Assembly (NCBI GenBank): GCA_029856435.1
Contig: JAHQXB010000035.1
Coordinates: 1 to 51,036, forward strand
Direction: 5' to 3'
Source: Candidatus Jordarchaeia archaeon
GTDB taxonomy: Archaea; Asgardarchaeota; Jordiarchaeia; Jordiarchaeales; Jordiarchaeaceae
Length of the DNA: 51,036 nt
Shown here: piece after piece, positions 43,770-51,036 of the stretch
How positions within the stretch are numbered: position 1 is the first letter of the stretch
Layout: the number at the start of each line of letters is the position of its first letter
Made by a program: the position numbers and the translations under genes
The notes under the pieces: generated by a model
The model's input: only the letters and a program-made list of their open reading frames with translations
Database searches by the model: none
Told to the model about the DNA's origin: nothing

Positions 43770-44213
43770 TTGGAGGAAGTTTTACTGCCTATTCCTAAGA
43801 TTCAAAAAATTATTCTCAATAATGAGCACATTGAAATGATGCTTGAAGAAACTCGTAAAACCTATCCCAAAGAAGCATGCGGAGTTATTTTGGGACTTTT
43901 CGAGGGGGAAACAGCCAAAGCCCAAGAAGTGGTTTTTACCAAGAATGTGGCGGAATCATCAGTTAGCTTTGTGATAGATGTTGAGGAGCTTTATAGGATA
44001 CTGGTGCAGGCTGAGGGCGAGGGTAAAGAAATGATTGGGATCTTTCACTCCCACCCCACCATCGCTAAACCTTCAAGTGCCGATAAACCTTTTATGGAGA
44101 TAAATCCAGTAGTTTGGGTCATATTTGGAACCTTAAGTGACAGGATTGATATGGCCGCGTATCAGTGGTTCGAAAATGTTATACATCCCGTAGAAATAGT
44201 AGTGGAACACTAA
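43770..44213 (+). CDS. JAMM/MPN-domain metalloprotease
   Basis: 147 residues in frame from TTG 43770; no canonical start is well placed after GGAGG at 43772, so the true start is unsure. The JAMM motif is present: YPKEACGVILGLF (expected glutamate), then IGIFHSHPTIAKPSSADKPF with metal ligands His93, His95 and Asp105. The loop before PSxxD is one residue shorter than usual. Such proteins remove ubiquitin-like or small modifiers by cleaving isopeptide or peptide bonds. No ubiquitin-like gene is nearby. Confidence 0.85.
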   Translation: MEEVLLPIPKIQKIILNNEHIEMMLEETRKTYPKEACGVILGLFEGETAKAQEVVFTKNVAESSVSFVIDVEELYRILVQAEGEGKEMIGIFHSHPTIAKPSSADKPFMEINPVVWVIFGTLSDRIDMAAYQWFENVIHPVEIVVEH

Positions 44214-44282
44214 AGGTAATAAAGGACTGTTTTTAAATAAAGATCTTGGGGATGTTCTTTGAGTAATTCCCTTTTTGGAATT

Positions 44283-44960
44283 CTAAACAAGGTGAATATG
44301 GTCACCGTCCACCCTAACTAATCCCTTTTTCTCAAGTTCAAGTACTATGCGTCTTACTGTTCCCTCTTGTAATCCCAATGCTTTTTTAATATCCTGTATG
44401 TTGCTAGAACCGTATTTTTTCACTATGAAGTAGGGCTTGTAATTAATGTCCTCCATTATCAAGGATTCTATTGAAGCTAGTTTTGAGTCTTTATCTTTGA
44501 TTGTTTTCTCCAAGTCTGAGATTCTTGCGGCTGTCACGTCTAATTGCTGATTTAGTTCATTTATTATCTCATCTTTTTCCCTAGTTTGGTTCTCCAGTTC
44601 AGTAATCCTTTTCTCAAGGCTACGTATTTTAGAAGTTAAATCCTCTTCTCGATACTTGTGATCATCTGATTCATCTTTCATTTTGCTCTCTAGGTTCTTT
44701 ATTTTGTTTATTTGGTCTTCAGACTGGCTCTTAAGCTGGTTTAAAAGGTCGCTGAGTTTCTGGATTTCAAGTTCGTATATCCTTTTGAGATGTGCTAATT
44801 CATTTTCGCGCTGCTTGACCATGTTTTCAAGTTCCTTGATTCTAAGACTCTGCTCTTGTATAACTTCTCCTTGTTCTAAAACTTTTCTTTCAAGTTTGCC
44901 GTAAGCTTCCTTTTGAGCTTCTGTCATGTCTCCCTTTTTTTGGTATACGCTCAATCTCAT
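44283..44960 (-). CDS. Coiled-coil protein with C-terminal winged helix
   Basis: 225 residues. A heptad-rich coiled coil runs from about residue 15 to 155 (KLERKVLEQGEVIQEQSLRI, then EITELENQTREKDEIINELN). The C terminus holds a winged helix (YFIVKKYGSSNIQDIKKALG, then TVRRIVLELEKKGLVRVDGD). The layout suggests a dimeric DNA- or RNA-binding regulator or a structural protein. It is the last gene of the rpl15e-COG1325-rnp3-rnp2 run, after a 99-bp gap, so cotranscription is uncertain. Confidence 0.7.
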   Translation of the reverse strand: MRLSVYQKKGDMTEAQKEAYGKLERKVLEQGEVIQEQSLRIKELENMVKQRENELAHLKRIYELEIQKLSDLLNQLKSQSEDQINKIKNLESKMKDESDDHKYREEDLTSKIRSLEKRITELENQTREKDEIINELNQQLDVTAARISDLEKTIKDKDSKLASIESLIMEDINYKPYFIVKKYGSSNIQDIKKALGLQEGTVRRIVLELEKKGLVRVDGDHIHLV

Positions 44961-45059
44961 TTCTCCAATTGAATAATTAGTAGGGGGTCAGTTTTGTCAC
45001 GGGTTCTTCATATTGGCTCCGTCTGGGACGGTAACATCATCCCCAAATAAAAGTACTTT

Positions 45060-45410
45060 TCAACTCTTATTAAACTTCTCTATTTCTCTATAACTCTTTT
45101 TGAAAAATCTCCGGACACCCCTTATTGTACCCGAGACACCTAGAGCATTTATTATAAGTGGTGATTCGTTTAACTCGGTTACTATTGCTAGTGCTGCCTT
45201 CATCATGTCAACACTCGTATGTGTACAACGTAAAATTCCCTCCCCCTTTTCTGGATTATACTCTATTAACCAGAAATTTGTTCTACTCGCCCCAACCTCC
45301 CCAAAAAGGTTGAGGAGCATTCTCCATATACAATCAACAATTCTCTCTGCCGAGAAGGCCGATTCACTAATAATTTTGAAGGCTATGTAACGGTTTCTAT
45401 ATAATTTCAA
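45060..45410 (-). CDS. rnp2: RNase P protein component Rnp2 (Pop5)
   Basis: 116 residues. NRYIAFKIISESAFSAERIV at the N terminus, a middle NLFGEVGASRTNFWLIEYN and the C-terminal GIRGVRRF-type VSGTIRGVRRFFKKSYREIE are typical of Pop5. It binds the catalytic RNA of RNase P with Rnp3, helping remove tRNA 5' leaders. It starts 33 bp after the rnp3 stop on the same strand. Confidence 0.9.
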   Translation of the reverse strand: MKLYRNRYIAFKIISESAFSAERIVDCIWRMLLNLFGEVGASRTNFWLIEYNPEKGEGILRCTHTSVDMMKAALAIVTELNESPLIINALGVSGTIRGVRRFFKKSYREIEKFNKS

Positions 45411-45443
45411 AGATAACTCTCCCCTGTCTGCTAGTACTTCTTT

Positions 45444-46115
45444 TTATTTTGACTTATTTCTCCGCTCCAAAATCTTTAAAGGATTTTTCGATAAAGCTTC
45501 CATACTCCGCTCGTAAGGCATTCCCAGCAAGCTACCTAATGCAGCCAAGGCTTTTGGAGCCCTTAATTCAAATTTGTTGTGCGCGTCGCTTGTTAAAACT
45601 AGTGAAATCTGCTCCTTCAAAGCAATTTCCAATGCGCTTCTGATTATGCCCAAAACGTTGGCTCTTCTTAAGCCCCTATTTAACAATATGGGTCTGATGG
45701 ATATTTCCAATGCGTTTTCACTACTGTAAATTAGACCTACAAGTGATTTATCGACTTGTTTATACATTTTAACTTCTGGAAAATAAAGTAGGTCTACATC
45801 GGTGTTCCTAGTTGCCCAAACTGCAACCCTCCTATTCAAACACGCAACTGCCACTACATCGACAGAGTCCCTAACCCGGTTCAACATCTTATGATTTTTA
45901 GCTACGTTATCAAAATTTAGATTTACGCGGGAATAAGCTGTTAGAGGAAGTTTGGATAGAGCTTCTTTAAGTTCTTTGTAATTGTCTTTCTGGAAGAAGT
46001 CTGCGAACGCTAACCCAGAGAAACCCAAAATTTTTGATATCCTGGCCATATCTTCAGGGGTTGACTGGCCCTCGCCAAAGTTTGAGCTCACATTAAAATC
46101 TAAATAAGTTGTCAT
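45444..46115 (-). CDS. rnp3: RNase P protein component Rnp3 (Rpp30)
   Basis: About 223 residues from the ATG at 46115. That ATG overlaps the TGA of the upstream gene (ATGA), so translation is coupled. A PHP-like TIM barrel is visible: MARISKILGFSGLAFADFFQ, AYSRVNLNF, RVRDSVDVVAVACLNRRVAV, then KEQISLVLTSDAHNKFELRA with SDA typical of Rpp30. It partners with Rnp2 in RNase P. Confidence 0.9.
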   Translation of the reverse strand: MTTYLDFNVSSNFGEGQSTPEDMARISKILGFSGLAFADFFQKDNYKELKEALSKLPLTAYSRVNLNFDNVAKNHKMLNRVRDSVDVVAVACLNRRVAVWATRNTDVDLLYFPEVKMYKQVDKSLVGLIYSSENALEISIRPILLNRGLRRANVLGIIRSALEIALKEQISLVLTSDAHNKFELRAPKALAALGSLLGMPYERSMEALSKNPLKILERRNKSK

Positions 46116-46579
46116 TTTATCATCAGTCCGCGATCCAAACAAATTTCCTCAATAAGTTCTTTGCTAATGGGATGGGCTGCGAACCTAATTCTAACGCGGA
46201 TTACGTCCTCACTCTCGCTAAGCTTGAGTCTACCTAAGAATGCTTCCTGCTTGTCGAAGCGAAGATAAAGTATCCCTGAATTGTCAAACCTCATATCAAA
46301 AAGTTGAGAAAGCCTCTTCTTATCCTCACCGTTCATCCTCTCTGAAAGCATACGCAAAAACCATTCGATAGTCTTCTTATCGGTTAGTTTAGCCTTGTAA
46401 ATAATTATTATGTTACGATAGTGGCCCTGCGCAGTTTCTCTGCTAACTAACTTTTCTCCCCCCTCTGGTAAGAGAAAAGATAGAGCCTTAAAAACCTTTT
46501 CCGGCTCTTCTGTAGCATGGGCAAAGGTTTCCAAATCAATCCAAATTACACGGGCCGAAGACACCAGTAGGCCACCCAA
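46112..46579 (-). CDS. COG1325-type exosome-associated RNA-binding protein
   Basis: 155 residues from TTG 46579; a GTG 15 bp downstream with GGTGG upstream is an alternative. The fold has RNA-binding features: RETAQGHYRNIIIIYKAKLT, DKKTIEWFLRMLSERMNGED and RRDGILYLRFDKQEAF-type SGILYLRFDKQEAFLGRLKL. It belongs to the COG1325 family that sits beside rpl15e and RNase P genes in archaea. The exact role is not settled; it binds RNA. It lies 15 bp after rpl15e. Confidence 0.8.
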   Translation of the reverse strand: MGGLLVSSARVIWIDLETFAHATEEPEKVFKALSFLLPEGGEKLVSRETAQGHYRNIIIIYKAKLTDKKTIEWFLRMLSERMNGEDKKRLSQLFDMRFDNSGILYLRFDKQEAFLGRLKLSESEDVIRVRIRFAAHPISKELIEEICLDRGLMIK

Positions 46580-46594
46580 AACCTAGAATTACTT

Positions 46595-47179
46595 TTACCT
46601 TTTCCTTCCCTTTTGTACGCTAGGTCGAATTTTCTCTGCGCCCACTCCCTTGCGACGGAGGCCTCTTGCCTTCTTCCCGCTGGAGGTTAAACCTCGAAAA
46701 ACACGTCTCCGATTAGACTTGTTACAAATCCAGTTTATGCTGGGGTCATTCTTAATGGCGGGATGGTTTGGGTCAACTAGTATAACCTCGTACCACTTCG
46801 AGACGCCATCTGAAGCAACAAAGTACGAGTTTAAAACTTCGAGGTTAGGAAACTTTCTTGCAACTCGCTCCTCCGCGATCCATTTTAGATTCTTCACTGC
46901 GGTTAGCCTCTTGAATCCCATTTTTCTCGGTTTTCTGCCACTTCGGGGGCGGCTCCTACGAAGGGCGCCACGTCTCACATGGACTCGTGCGAGGACATAG
47001 CCCTGCTTAGCTTTATAACCCAAACTTCGCGCACGGTCCAAACGTGTAGGATGTTCTATGCGTACCACTGTTGGTTGTTTGCGCCACTGGGCAAGTCTCT
47101 CTCGCCACAAGGTACGCATCTCGTCAGTATCCGTTTCTCTCCAAGTTTCAGATATATAGCGATACATGCTCTTAACCAT
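46595..47179 (-). CDS. rpl15e: Ribosomal protein eL15
   Basis: 194 residues from ATG with GGAGG seven bases upstream. [33 protein letters not shown] and [20 protein letters not shown] are the archaeal/eukaryotic eL15 signatures, with a very basic C-terminal tail. It begins the run with COG1325, rnp3 and rnp2. In many archaea this cluster continues with exosome and proteasome genes; here it stops after rnp2. Confidence 0.95.
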   Translation of the reverse strand: MVKSMYRYISETWRETDTDEMRTLWRERLAQWRKQPTVVRIEHPTRLDRARSLGYKAKQGYVLARVHVRRGALRRSRPRSGRKPRKMGFKRLTAVKNLKWIAEERVARKFPNLEVLNSYFVASDGVSKWYEVILVDPNHPAIKNDPSINWICNKSNRRRVFRGLTSSGKKARGLRRKGVGAEKIRPSVQKGRKR

Positions 47180-47282
47180 AATATAGCCTCCCTATTCACG
47201 GTTCAGCCATTTAAGGCAACATTCCAACGGGTAAGCTTTGAAAAACAAACTTCCTGTGTGAGCGATGATGAAGAAGTGGTTA

Positions 47283-48236
47283 CTAATTAACTTTTTGTAT
47301 ATCCCTTTTAAAGAATTCGATGACTTTATCAGCGATTATTTTACTATTCGCTATTAAAGCTTCTTGGGTTGAAGAGCCTATGTGTGGTGTACATAGCACG
47401 TTTGATAGCTTTGCAAACGGAAGACTGGTGGGGGGTTCTTGCTCATAACAGTCAAGTGCTGCTCCCGCTACCTTTCCACTTTTCAAAGCTTCAAATAGTG
47501 CCTTTTCATCTATTATTCCGCCGCGTGCTACATTTAGAATAAATACTCCATCTTTCATTAGCGATATGGTTTTATCATTAATCATATGCGCTGTTTCAGG
47601 TTGGTAAGGCACGTGTAGTGTTATAATGTCAGACTCTCTCAACAATTTCTCTAACGCTTCCCTTGAGGTTCCAACGAAGCATACTCCCATTTTCTCGGCA
47701 TCTTTTCTCCTTTCTTCTAAAACATCGTAAGCTAAGACTCTCATCTGGAAGGCGATGGCTCGTCGTGCAACTTCTTGTCCTATTCTTCCAAAACCGATTA
47801 TGCCCAGCGTTTTTTCCTTAAGCTCACGGCCCTCTAGCTCTTTTTTAAGCCATTTCCCTTCCTTCATTGCTCTATCTGCTGTATGAATATTCCTCATTAG
47901 AGAAATCATGGCCCCTATCGTCAATTCTGCTACAGAAACACTAGACGCTTCTGGTGAATTAATCACCCGAATTCCTTTTTCCTCAGCCGCTTTCAAGTCT
48001 ATGTTGTCCAAACCTACACCACTCCGGCCAATAAGAACCAACTTTTTCCCTGCTTCAATAATTTCGCGGGTGACCTTGGTTCTACTTCGAACAATTAGAG
48101 CATCAAATTCAGATATCTGTGCCTTAAGCTCCTCGGGAGAAATTTTATCATTCACAACTACTTCAAGACCCGCATTCCTCATTCTGCTAATTGCCTCTGA
48201 ATGCATTGTGTCTGCCACCAAGACTCGTCTCTTCAT
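47283..48236 (-). CDS. serA: D-isomer-specific 2-hydroxyacid dehydrogenase, phosphoglycerate dehydrogenase-like
   Basis: About 317 residues from the ATG at 48236 (GAGGAAA upstream). NAD-binding LGIIGFGRIGQEVARRAIAF, catalytic Arg/His region RSGVGLDNIDLKAAEEKGIR, then TPHIGSSTQEALIAN fit the family. It lacks the C-terminal ACT and ASB domains of full-length PGDH, so it is a short form. Substrate could be 3-phosphoglycerate or another 2-hydroxyacid; the serA name is tentative. It is followed after 100 bp by rpl15e on the same strand. Confidence 0.85.
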   Translation of the reverse strand: MKRRVLVADTMHSEAISRMRNAGLEVVVNDKISPEELKAQISEFDALIVRSRTKVTREIIEAGKKLVLIGRSGVGLDNIDLKAAEEKGIRVINSPEASSVSVAELTIGAMISLMRNIHTADRAMKEGKWLKKELEGRELKEKTLGIIGFGRIGQEVARRAIAFQMRVLAYDVLEERRKDAEKMGVCFVGTSREALEKLLRESDIITLHVPYQPETAHMINDKTISLMKDGVFILNVARGGIIDEKALFEALKSGKVAGAALDCYEQEPPTSLPFAKLSNVLCTPHIGSSTQEALIANSKIIADKVIEFFKRDIQKVN

Positions 48237-48377
48237 AAGAATTTCCTCGATTAAGACCTTACACACCTTAAAATTAGAAATAAAGGCATAAATTTAAAAT
48301 TTATTACGCTTAAACCCTTCTAGTTTTTCGATTCTGAATCAAATTTGAGTCCTATGCTAAAAACCTTCACTAAGGAT

Positions 48378-49844
48378 TTAAAAGATAATTTGCGTTGGAT
48401 TATAGGATGCAATTTTTTCTTTCCCTTCATAATATTTAATAGTGTTGTGGAGTGCCTTCGCAGCGCTGGCGATGCTTAGAAAAACTGGAAAACCTGCCTT
48501 TATAAAAATCTCCTTCACCTCTTTGTACTTTTCTTCGTAAGAGGTCCTTGGTATGACAATCAAAACAGGTTTATTACTTTTATCACGAACTCTTTTACAG
48601 CCTTCCACCATACCGCCATAAATAATGTTGCTTATAGGTATGTCAACTAGTTTTTCTACTAGACTAGTGTAATGGATTTGTACTTCGAAAATAACTGATC
48701 CAATATTTCTATCCTCACCTAATATTCCTAGAACATTCTCCAATACTCCTGGGTAATTGTAACTTCCGGCCAAATCTAGGGGATTTTTCACACTTGTTCC
48801 CATTTCTTGAATGTATCCCTTCAATTTCTCTTTAGTTTCTCTAGATAGTTCTGGAACTTCAAGTCCCTCCTCTACGCAGAAATCAGTGTTAGAAACACTT
48901 GAACCTCCCGAAATTGATACCAGAGCCAATTTTCTGTTAGTTGTCGGAGGACAAGAAACAAATGCCGAAATGGTATCTAAAAGTTCATCGAATCCCCTAA
49001 CGGACACTACACCCGTTTGTTTGAAAATAGCCTCCCAAATCTTGTTGGAACCAGCGAGGGAGCCTGTGTGGGAGGCCACGGCCCTGGCGCCTGCTTCAGT
49101 TCTTCCGCCCTTCCAAACCACTACTGGTTTAATTTTCGCAGCTTTTTTAAGAGCAGAAATAAGTCTTTCCCCATTTTTTATTCCCTCAATGTACATTCCT
49201 ATAACCTTGGTTTTTTCATCCTCAGCGAGGTACTCTAAAAAGTCGGGGCTATCTAGGTCGCAGGCATTGCCGTAACTAAAAACTTTACTGTATCTAAGTC
49301 CGAGAGTCTTTCCCACTATGGAAAAATTGATTGCATGTCCTCCAGATTGCGAGATAAAGCCAACCGGTCCGGGCTCCATGCAAGTGTCTGGGCGGAAGGA
49401 GATTTTGCTCTCTGGGCAGTAAATCCCCATACAGTTGGGGCCAATTATTCTTGTCCTCGTTCCCCTTATGGTTTGCACCAGTTTCTTCTCAAGCTCAGCC
49501 CCTTCCTCACTATTCTCACTAAACCCCGAAGAAAAAATAACAATACACTTAGCCTTTTTCAAAACGCTTTCCTTCACAACTTCGGGAACCACCTTAGCCG
49601 GAACCCGAATAATCACTAAATCTATCTCTTCTGGAACTTCTAAGAGACTCTTATAAAACTTCAACCCCAAAGCGCTTTCTACACTTGGATTAATAGGGTA
49701 AATGGGGCCTTCAAACCCGCTTTCCACAATACTTTTCAACCAATAAAGTCTACCTTTTGGTGAATCACCAACTACGGCAATAGAGCGAGGGTGCACGATT
49801 TCATCGATTTCATTGAATAGTTCGCTGTGGCTCTCCATCTGCAT
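48378..49844 (-). CDS. acdA: Acyl-CoA synthetase (ADP-forming) alpha subunit
   Basis: About 488 residues from the ATG at 49844, preceded by GGAGGTG. CoA-binding VHPRSIAVVGDSPKGRLYWL, then RIIGPNCMGIYCPESKISF, GFISQSGGHAINFSIVGKTL and the phosphohistidine segment ARAVASHTGSLAGSNKIWEA (catalytic His in SHTG) are intact. It forms ATP from acyl-CoA, ADP and phosphate, and needs a beta (ATP-grasp) subunit not seen here. It differs from the gene at 40163, which lacks that His. Confidence 0.9.
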   Translation of the reverse strand: MQMESHSELFNEIDEIVHPRSIAVVGDSPKGRLYWLKSIVESGFEGPIYPINPSVESALGLKFYKSLLEVPEEIDLVIIRVPAKVVPEVVKESVLKKAKCIVIFSSGFSENSEEGAELEKKLVQTIRGTRTRIIGPNCMGIYCPESKISFRPDTCMEPGPVGFISQSGGHAINFSIVGKTLGLRYSKVFSYGNACDLDSPDFLEYLAEDEKTKVIGMYIEGIKNGERLISALKKAAKIKPVVVWKGGRTEAGARAVASHTGSLAGSNKIWEAIFKQTGVVSVRGFDELLDTISAFVSCPPTTNRKLALVSISGGSSVSNTDFCVEEGLEVPELSRETKEKLKGYIQEMGTSVKNPLDLAGSYNYPGVLENVLGILGEDRNIGSVIFEVQIHYTSLVEKLVDIPISNIIYGGMVEGCKRVRDKSNKPVLIVIPRTSYEEKYKEVKEIFIKAGFPVFLSIASAAKALHNTIKYYEGKEKIASYNPTQIIF

Positions 49845-50226
49845 TGAAAGCACCTCCAAAAGTGTTGGCCGCTTACGAATAGCACGTTACGAGTATAATT
49901 TATATTTTTAACTGGACCTTTAGAAAACCTCCTAATGGAATCATAAATCAGAAAATTCCTACACAAAAAATTAAGCCATAGTTAGCTAAATCCTGGGGGA
50001 ATCAGTAAGCACTATTAATCTCTTTACAAAACGAGTTCAGATACACACCCTACCCATGCCAAAAGATTATCCGTTAGGGTTCATTGTTGCCCGAACTTGT
50101 TAAAAAATAATTGGCATTAGGGGGGATGTTTTGCCTTTTTTTGTGTTCCCGTGCTTATTTGGGGTGTATGTTTCTCTCTCTACTCTACATGTTCCAGTCT
50201 TCTTGTGGTGGGGGCTGTGAGGCGGA
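49845..50226. other. Intergenic region before the transposase remnant
   Basis: No gene is supported. It becomes GC- and G-rich after about 50110, at the edge of the transposon-like sequence. Confidence 0.35.
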
Positions 50227-51036
50227 CTAAATGGGGTGGACTAAGCCTGTTTTTCCACAGATTGTCTGCTCCATGAACTGGGGTAGAGCCACTTCCTCAG
50301 GAGGCGGTTTTCCGAGGAGAACGAAGAAGCGCCTCATCCCAAGGAGGAACAATACACGCCTGATTTTGCGATGAATAGCCCCCAGCTTGAGAACCTTGTC
50401 ATAATTCTCCTGCTCCCCATAGTAGCTTGTTTTGCCCGCTCTGGCCTCCATGTTGGCGAAGTTTCATTCCACCAGCTTTCTCCAGCAGTACAGGTTTTGG
50501 TCAAACACCTCCCTTGCAGCGTCTAAACACCGCTCCCCCGTAGTCTTCTCCCCCCCACTTTTTAGGCCTTATGTGGTAGTGGTGCCCCCTCCCCTCACAA
50601 GCCTCAATGTTACTTTTAGTATAGTAGGCGCGGTCGAGGGATACCGTGCTTCCCTGAGGGATTCCCCCCAGCAGTTTTGTGGCATCGTTCTGCTTTGAAA
50701 GGGCATCCACCCCTATGGTTGGTTTCAGTGTTTGCAGCTATCTGGTAGGGTTGGGGCTTGTGGGTGAGGGTGCTACGCCCGGGCGACTATGGTCTCCTCA
50801 GTGTGGGCTTTTGTTTTTGCGCTTCCGTCCACGGCAAAGACATTTGGTTTCTCCCCCGTTATCTCTTCATATATTCTTGCCCCCACCCTGTAGATGAGGT
50901 GGGTGTTTCGTCGAGGGTTTCCCGCCCACCTTCTTGATGTGATAGTGATACGTGCCACGAGCAGGGTTTTTCTGCTCCCCTCTTTCCCTTTGGCGGTCAT
51001 GTCTAGGTTTAGGTCATTCACGGTTTTGGCGATTTC
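50227..51036 (-). pseudogene. DDE transposase remnant, frameshifted, runs off the window
   Basis: Three minus-strand frames in order read: VFAVDGSAKTKAHTEETIVA (about 50773-51021), LLGGIPQGSTVSLDRAYYTK, then NIEACEGRGHHYHIRPKKWG (50501-50710), and RAGKTSYYGEQENYDKVLKL, then LGAIHRKIRRVLFLLGMRRF (50227-50451). They look like the first and second Asp regions and the C terminus of an IS5/IS1182-like DDE transposase, now split by at least two frameshifts. The family is uncertain. The 5' end lies beyond the window, so ends and inverted repeats cannot be seen. Confidence 0.7.

Overview
The window is archaeal. Evidence: an archaeal-type uL23 gene, eL15 next to RNase P protein genes (Rnp3, Rnp2), an archaeal LeuRS, a methanogen-type SerRS, a tRNA interrupted by bulge-helix-bulge (BHB) introns, TTG/GTG starts with GGAGG/GGTGAT ribosome-binding sites, and no bacterial operon signatures. 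Two genes look eukaryote-like: a two-domain gelsolin-like protein and a Rab-like small GTPase. They suggest an Asgard archaeon or a neighbouring lineage. That placement is inference; no marker tree could be run. The genome is moderately AT-rich and carries MITE-like repeats and decaying genes.

Layout. 1-2.3 kb: a MITE-like repeat, a tRNA-Trp(CCA) gene with three introns, a SPOUT methyltransferase gene and rpl23. 2.4-6.1 kb: an Ogg2 DNA glycosylase, a Yip1-type membrane protein, a gene-poor stretch and two unknown genes. 6.3-12.3 kb: a CooC-type ATPase, cob(I)alamin adenosyltransferase with MeaB, a Nudix hydrolase, and two convergent thioredoxin-reductase-family flavoproteins, only one of which keeps CxxC. 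12.4-19.5 kb: a second MITE family, a Rab-like GTPase fused to an M20 peptidase, NikR, SerRS type 2 and LeuRS. 19.6-22.3 kb: a VOC/epimerase-like gene followed by broken genes and a MITE. 22.5-30.5 kb: acyl-CoA dehydrogenase, an AhpD-like protein and a glpK-glpA-glpB-glpC operon for glycerol use. 31-40 kb: the gelsolin-like protein, a winged-helix protein with a VEEPV repeat, an ornithine-cyclodeaminase-type enzyme, a large HerA/VirB4-like protein with a degenerate ATP site and a TPR protein. 40-50 kb: a radical SAM gene with a defective acyl-CoA synthetase-like subunit, thioredoxin, a JAMM protease, a coiled-coil winged-helix protein, the rpl15e-COG1325-rnp3-rnp2 cluster, a 2-hydroxyacid dehydrogenase and an ADP-forming acyl-CoA synthetase alpha subunit. 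50.2 kb to the end: a broken transposase running out of the window.

Together the metabolic genes suggest a heterotrophic anaerobe that oxidises glycerol 3-phosphate and acyl-CoAs, handles B12 for a methylmalonyl-CoA-type mutase (the mutase itself is not here), uses nickel/CO-dehydrogenase chemistry (CooC, NikR) and makes ATP through an ADP-forming acyl-CoA synthetase.

The strongest observations are the triple-intron tRNA-Trp, whose anticodon intron also holds a box C/D guide aimed at its own C34; the GTPase-peptidase fusion; the two-domain gelsolin; the degenerate HerA-like protein; and a 134-bp MITE family found upstream of three genes.
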